A stretch of 10,959 bases of DNA, from NCBI GenBank assembly GCA_964487255.1, contig CAZAQV010000057.1, positions 1 to 10,959 on the forward strand, given 5' to 3'. Both the position numbers and the translations under genes were made by a program. The notes under the pieces are model-generated. The model made no database searches. It saw only the letters and a program-made list of their open reading frames with translations, and was not told the origin of the DNA. This stretch comes from CAZAQV01 sp964487255 (GTDB lineage: Bacteria; Myxococcota_A; Polyangia; Polyangiales; CAZAQV01). Each line of letters starts with the position of its first letter. The stretch's first letter is position 1. Below, piece by piece: positions 7,568 to 10,959 of the stretch.

Positions 7568-8662
7568 TCACGAGGTGCATTCGTGGTTGCCGAGCCGGGC
7601 CTCGACCCACCCTCGGTCCAAGAGGATCACCTTTGGAAATGGCTCCCGGCGGGCGACGAGGACTCCTTGGGGGCCTAAGTCAAAGAGCTTCCACGCCTCT
7701 GTGAGCCTGAAGCGGGAGCACTCGTCCGTCCCGTGTCGGGTGAACTCCGTGACGGGCCTTCCTTCATCCTTCCAGCTCTCCGCCTGTAACACTTCGGCCG
7801 AAGATAGCTGCACGGCTCCTCGGAACAGCGTATCCGGCAGGGTTAGTGACATCGTGCGGGACGCGTCCTCAACGAACGCTGCCTCCGGCCCCCCACCCTC
7901 CGACACCCTGGACGGGAGGAAACTGGTGGCCCCGTACTCACACTCGACCCAGAACCCGGCTTCCGCGTCGCCCTGCTGATGCCATACGAAGATCCGTTGC
8001 GCCCCCCCATCGACGCCCTCGAGCCGCCCGTAGGCCACCCTGCCGGGCCCGGGTAGCTCCCCAAATGATCTGGTGATCTTCCCCTGTTTGACAGCGTGCA
8101 ACCAGGCCGGGTTCGCGTCAGTCCCATGCCGGGGGCCATAGAGCAGAAGCTCTTCGTCGCACCCCACCGTCACGGACATGGCCAGAATCCCGAGCGGGTC
8201 GAGATTCACGCCCCCAGCCCAGGATCCATCCACTCCGAACCAGTCCAATCGACTGGAAGAAAGCACGACCACGGTGGTGTCATCCTCAAATACCGCCTTC
8301 ACCGGGTTCCGGAGTTCGCCCGGTCCACCTCCCTCGCTCCCCGCAGACACCAGCCTACCAGAATCACGATCCAGGATCCGCAGGTGCGGCGCGTCTCGGT
8401 CGACGACCACTATGTATCGACCGGACGGTGACAAACCCCCCGATCGAGGGTTCGATAAGAGTTCCGGACCATTGCCCTCCAGTGTCCCGACCGAGGCCAC
8501 GATCGCCCGATCTGGCACCGCCTGCGGTTGAAGAGAACCTGGAGCGTCTCGGCACCCTATCAGTCCAACGACAAGTGCAACGCCCGACAATACTCGGAGC
8601 AACTCGCCTCCTCGTTCGACGGCACTTCTTAACGGATCGTAGTTCGGGGGAGAGACCTTCAC
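7568..8662 (-). CDS. Divergent beta-propeller lipoprotein
   Basis: A 364-residue protein if the GTG at 8662 is the start. The signal ends in LRVLSGVALVVGLIGC, with the lipobox cysteine at residue 37. The in-frame TTG at 8602 has a perfect AGGAGG 4 nt upstream and would give a 344-residue protein with a short signal (Cys17), so it is a serious alternative. The signature GGGPGEL is at 111-117, preceded by the blade GRYIVVVDRDAPHLRILDRDSG. The C-terminus differs from the other five: it ends VILLDRGWVEARLGNHECTS and lacks a DELGVQ-x-x-RRY strand, so the last blade is altered or lost. It is transcribed leftward on its own, 677 bp from the next leftward gene and divergent from the propeller gene at 9253. 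Family assignment is good; function is unknown. Confidence 0.8.
   Translation of the reverse strand: MKVSPPNYDPLRSAVERGGELLRVLSGVALVVGLIGCRDAPGSLQPQAVPDRAIVASVGTLEGNGPELLSNPRSGGLSPSGRYIVVVDRDAPHLRILDRDSGRLVSAGSEGGGPGELRNPVKAVFEDDTTVVVLSSSRLDWFGVDGSWAGGVNLDPLGILAMSVTVGCDEELLLYGPRHGTDANPAWLHAVKQGKITRSFGELPGPGRVAYGRLEGVDGGAQRIFVWHQQGDAEAGFWVECEYGATSFLPSRVSEGGGPEAAFVEDASRTMSLTLPDTLFRGAVQLSSAEVLQAESWKDEGRPVTEFTRHGTDECSRFRLTEAWKLFDLGPQGVLVARREPFPKVILLDRGWVEARLGNHECTS
8607..8612 (-). promoter_or_regulatory. Shine-Dalgarno favouring the TTG start at 8602
   Basis: AGGAGG on the minus strand, four bases before an in-frame TTG (8602-8600). The GTG at 8662 has no comparable site. The short spacing and the rare start codon leave the choice open. 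Confidence 0.45.
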
Positions 8663-8704
8663 GAACAGTATGGAGCGCCTTAACCTCCCGAGCCCGGCAG
8701 GCGG

Positions 8705-8758
8705 GCATCTTCTCTCAGCTTACCTGACCGATCGACGAGCAGCAAACGAGCGGGAAGG
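8705..8758. repeat. Intergenic repeat, copy B
   Basis: This is the counterpart of 600-653, with the same order of conserved blocks: TTCTCTCAGCTTA, CTGACC, CGAGCAGCAAAC. It lies 43 bp upstream of the GTG at 8662 and in the same orientation to the leftward gene as copy A. Similarity fades beyond about 8760 and before about 8703. Confidence 0.65.
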
Positions 8759-9006
8759 GGTCCGGCAGCCGCCGCGATCAAACCATTCAATTCACCCGGC
8801 GCCGTCCATGTGGGGACGCCCCTCACGCCGAGGCTTCGGCGGGCGGAGGCGCCTCTATCGGAGAGGGGATGGCAGTTGCGCGGCCATGCCCCTACTTGGG
8901 CTGAGCGAGTACTCCGCAGCTCATGCGCTGCGAAGCCTGCAAACCATCGCGGCCGTGTTGGTCGACGATTTCGATTGGCCACCCAAATCCTCCGACACTG
9001 GCAAGC

Positions 9007-9052
9007 ACGACACCACCCACCTACTATCGACGTAGTAGATGGGTGCCGTCGT
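9007..9052. repeat. 46-nt near-perfect inverted repeat (hairpin)
   Basis: Outer arms ACGAC/GTCGT (9007-9011, 9048-9052), a 2x2 internal mismatch, then 13-bp arms CACCCACCTACTA and TAGTAGATGGGTG around a 6-nt centre TCGACG. The one mismatch in the 13-bp arms is C-A on the plus strand but a G-U wobble on the minus-strand RNA, so the hairpin is best formed by leftward transcription. No proper U-tract follows on either strand (plus side continues TTGTCC). It lies about 200 bp upstream of the start at 9253. It may be a REP/MITE-like element, an operator or an RNA structure. Confidence 0.75.
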
Positions 9053-9252
9053 TTGTCCAACTCAGGTGTTCGTCGCGATGCCCCAATGGTTTCCTGAGTA
9101 CGCCCCGACCTCAACTTTCTCACAGACGGTTGTTGGAACATGCCGAACCACCCGAAATCACTCGTTGGGCCGGGCGCTCCTGACCCCGTTCCATCTGCTG
9201 GGGCTCGATGGAGATACAGCAATCTGGCACTGACGGCGAAGCGAGAAGCCGA

Positions 9253-10533
9253 ATGAGGCCTCGGGGCACCGCAACTGCTGACGCTCGATGGGGGCGGTTC
9301 AGCCCGTTCGTGGACGGACCGCTCCTCGTGCTCCTTCTCACTATTCCATCGTGGGCCGGATGCTCACAGTCACCTCCTGGGCAGAGTGTGACTCGCAGTG
9401 ACTCGGCTGAAGTGCGCATCGTGGAAACCCATTCGCCACGGTGGGATTCGGTGCGGCCCCTTGACCATGAGATGTTGCTTTCGGTGCCTCCACGTGTGGA
9501 CCCCGAGACCGCGGTCTTTTCCCGTGTTAGCGACGGCGATTTTCTTCCTGGAGGTGGGGTTGCGATTCTGGATGGTCAACTTCAAAGAGTACTACTCTTC
9601 GATTCCGCAGGCGCCCAGGTCGCGTCTTTTGGGGGAAGGGGACAGGGTCCTGGTGAGTTCTCCGGGGCGGTTTCCCTGAACACTCTCGCCGATGGCACGG
9701 TTCGAGTGTACGACGCCCGTCTGGGTCGGTTTACGGAGTTCACCAGCCAGGGAGAAATGACCGCGGCCCTCACTCTGACGAGGAAGCTGTTCCCGCGGCC
9801 TCCAAATCGAGCTTGGCTTCTCGATGGTACGCGTGTTCTCGCCTGGGAATACAACCTCGCGTCCCGCACGATGGCGGGGCGCTCTGGTGCTAAAGCACGG
9901 GCAGTGGTTCCGGGAATCTTGCGTGTCGTTGATCTTTCCACGGGAGCGGCCGACACCCTGCTGGAAGCCCCCGGTCGAGAGATGATTGATGATGGGGGAC
10001 GCATCTGGGTAGCCCCCTTCGGTGCTCAAGCAAAGATGGTCTTCGACGGAGCTTCCCTCTTCTTTGCATCCGGCCTTACGCATTCCGTCTCGGTGGTCGA
10101 TCCCTCCGTGGGTCAGACGCATCTTTTCCGATACCCCGAGGCGGACGCACCAATCTCGGATAGGGAACTCGCAAGTCTGGCATCAGTCGCTCGGCGGGAG
10201 GCGGCTGATGCGCCGGGAGCGCTGGAGGTCGCATTCCTCTTTGACCGAGAGCTACAGCCTTCTTTACAGCCGGCATTCCAAGCGGTTCAGGTCTCGGACT
10301 CGGGAGAGATTTGGGCTCAGGAGTTCTTGCCCTTCGGCGACTCCTCAGGGGTATGGTGGATCATCTCGCCTGATGGTCGGTTCGCGGGGCGAGTGCGGCT
10401 ACCGGCGAAGGCTGGAGATATTCTCGCGCTTAGCGAGGGACGGCTGCTCCTGCGAGCTCTCGACGCCTTCGATGTCCCCTCTGTCCAGATCATCTCGGTA
10501 GCCGTGGACGACGGCGGCGCGGGATCCGGGTGA
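9253..10533 (+). CDS. Six-bladed beta-propeller (NHL-like) lipoprotein
   Basis: A 426-residue protein from the ATG at 9253. The N-terminal region is long and basic (MRPRGTATADARWGRF), followed by a hydrophobic core, GPLLVLLLTIPSWAGC, with Cys37 as lipidation site. An ATG at 9208 would add 15 residues, and a GTG at 9310 would give a compact signal (VDGPLLVLLL); none has a strong Shine-Dalgarno, so the start is uncertain. The signature GQGPGEF at 130-136 is a full match, preceded by GGVAILDGQLQRVLLFDSAG. The C-terminus (LLLRALDAFDVPSVQIISVAV) keeps the spacing of the DELGVQ strand but with DAFDVPSVQ. The protein is longer than the minus-strand paralogues because of inserted loops between blades, for example around RTMAGRSGAKARAVV. 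It is probably membrane-anchored and extracytoplasmic; partner unknown. Confidence 0.83.
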   Translation: MRPRGTATADARWGRFSPFVDGPLLVLLLTIPSWAGCSQSPPGQSVTRSDSAEVRIVETHSPRWDSVRPLDHEMLLSVPPRVDPETAVFSRVSDGDFLPGGGVAILDGQLQRVLLFDSAGAQVASFGGRGQGPGEFSGAVSLNTLADGTVRVYDARLGRFTEFTSQGEMTAALTLTRKLFPRPPNRAWLLDGTRVLAWEYNLASRTMAGRSGAKARAVVPGILRVVDLSTGAADTLLEAPGREMIDDGGRIWVAPFGAQAKMVFDGASLFFASGLTHSVSVVDPSVGQTHLFRYPEADAPISDRELASLASVARREAADAPGALEVAFLFDRELQPSLQPAFQAVQVSDSGEIWAQEFLPFGDSSGVWWIISPDGRFAGRVRLPAKAGDILALSEGRLLLRALDAFDVPSVQIISVAVDDGGAGSG

Positions 10534-10792
10534 GACACTGGAGACCCAACTGGCAGTTCATGACCACGGCGGCACCTCGAGGTCGTCCGGGGTGATCAAG
10601 ATCCCCGACTCCTCATTATGACCGAGGGTGCACTGGGAGGGGCGAAGGCGATGAACTGAGAGCGCCGCTGAGACCGCAACCGTGACCCGTTTTCCCCGAC
10701 ATAGGGCCTCGCAACCGCCTCCGCCATTCTACGGGCGCCTCGTCGGGGAACTGGTTCGGGTTTTTCGCAAAATCCTGTTCGGTCCTTTCACG
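10534..10792. other. Convergent gap with long-range inverted repeat
   Basis: A 259-bp gap between the end of the propeller gene and the comM fragment, with no credible gene. CCCCGAC at 10694-10700 and GTCGGGG at 10742-10748 are exact reverse complements 41 nt apart, followed by GGTTCGGGTTTTT ending at about 10765. It could act as a weak terminator for the plus-strand gene, but the long loop and the 12-nt offset to the T-run make this doubtful. Reverse-strand reading gives nothing resembling the missing part of ComM. Confidence 0.4.
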
Positions 10793-10959
10793 TCACGACA
10801 CGACCCCCTCCTCCAGGGGCTGGCGGAGCACCTCGAGCACGCTCCGCCGATACTCGGGGAGCTCGTCCAGGAAGAGGACGCCGTGATGGGCCAGGCTGGC
10901 CTCTCCCGGGCGGAGCGGGCTCCCCCCGCCCACGAGCCCCGCGGAGCTCACCGTGTGGT
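10793..10959 (-). pseudogene. comM: ComM/YifB Mg-chelatase-like AAA+ ATPase, truncated fragment
   Basis: The gene enters from the right edge, reading leftward; 54 codons are visible before a TGA at 10795-10793. The visible part matches the middle of the ComM/YifB family: HTVSSAGLVGGG, then RPGEASLAHHGVLFLDELPE, whose VLFLDE is the Walker B motif, then RRSVLEVLRQPLEEG. In intact members (about 500 residues) this point is followed by a V-x-I-x-R-A strand, the conserved NPCPCG region and a C-terminal domain. Here the frame stops at GVVS, and none of the three frames beyond it resembles the missing part. So the gene is cut off just after Walker B and is probably non-functional. In Haemophilus and Vibrio, ComM is a hexameric helicase that aids branch migration in natural transformation. 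An assembly break at this point is the alternative. Confidence 0.72.

Larger units (their letters stand above)
8663..9252. other. Long divergent intergenic region rich in dyads
   Basis: About 590 bp between divergent propeller genes. No frame looks like a real protein; the 180-residue minus frame is Arg/Pro-rich with no domain. Besides repeat copy B and the 46-nt hairpin, I see CGCCGA-GGCT-TCGGCG (8826-8841), the perfect palindrome GAGGCGCCTC (8846-8855) and CGCAGC-TCATGC-GCTGCG (8915-8932). This density of dyads could mean regulatory sites, a structured RNA or debris of a mobile element. No promoter could be placed reliably. Confidence 0.45.

Noticed and set aside
9007..9052. Intrinsic terminator or CRISPR-like repeat
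   Set aside because: No U-tract follows on either strand, the flanking genes diverge, and there is only one copy, so neither reading holds.
8870..9060. Possible transposase remnant on the minus strand (APIYYVDSRWVVS region)
   Set aside because: The similarity to a DDE-type protein is only an impression; stops interrupt the frame and no catalytic residues or terminal repeats can be shown.
8680..9222. 180-codon minus-strand frame in the long divergent gap
   Set aside because: Arg/Pro/Ser-rich, with no signal, domain or Shine-Dalgarno; it would run into the start of the leftward propeller gene. The hairpin inside it argues for non-coding DNA.

Overview
The window is high-GC bacterial DNA carrying an accessory cluster of paralogous exported proteins. 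Six of its genes encode six-bladed beta-propeller (NHL-like) proteins, five of them lipoproteins, and a seventh encodes an exported carboxypeptidase-regulatory-like / TonB-plug-like protein. Large families of such proteins, with the signature G-x-G-P-G-E-F/L/M in an early blade and D-E-L-G-V-Q near the C-terminus, are typical of Gemmatimonadota and relatives. I infer that phylum, or a neighbouring environmental Gram-negative lineage. No rRNA, tRNA or other phylogenetic marker is visible to confirm it.

Layout, left to right. (1) 1-532, minus: the N-terminal half of an RND-type efflux periplasmic adaptor, running off the left edge. (2) 533-972: a divergent intergenic region with one copy of a short repeat. 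(3) 973-2232, plus: propeller lipoprotein. (4) 2298-6890, minus: a probable four-gene operon in the order regulatory/plug-like protein (6890-6102), propeller lipoprotein (6010-4715), propeller lipoprotein (4718-3561), propeller with a plain Sec signal (3464-2298). The second gene probably carries a 3' frameshift. (5) 6891-7567: a gap without a credible gene. (6) 7568-8662, minus: a divergent propeller lipoprotein. (7) 8663-9252: a long divergent intergenic region with the second repeat copy and a 46-nt near-perfect hairpin. (8) 9253-10533, plus: propeller lipoprotein. (9) 10534-10792: a gap with a long-range inverted repeat. (10) 10793-10959, minus: a fragment of a ComM/YifB Mg-chelatase-like ATPase gene whose frame ends abruptly after the Walker B region.

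How they may work together: all seven cluster products are predicted to be exported, with no enzyme, transporter core, regulator or recombinase among them. The array looks like tandem expansion of one surface or periplasmic binding-scaffold family. The role is unknown; ligand binding, envelope sensing or partnership with TonB-type outer-membrane transport are all guesses. The truncated comM on the right and the repeat recurring in two divergent regions suggest past duplication and rearrangement.
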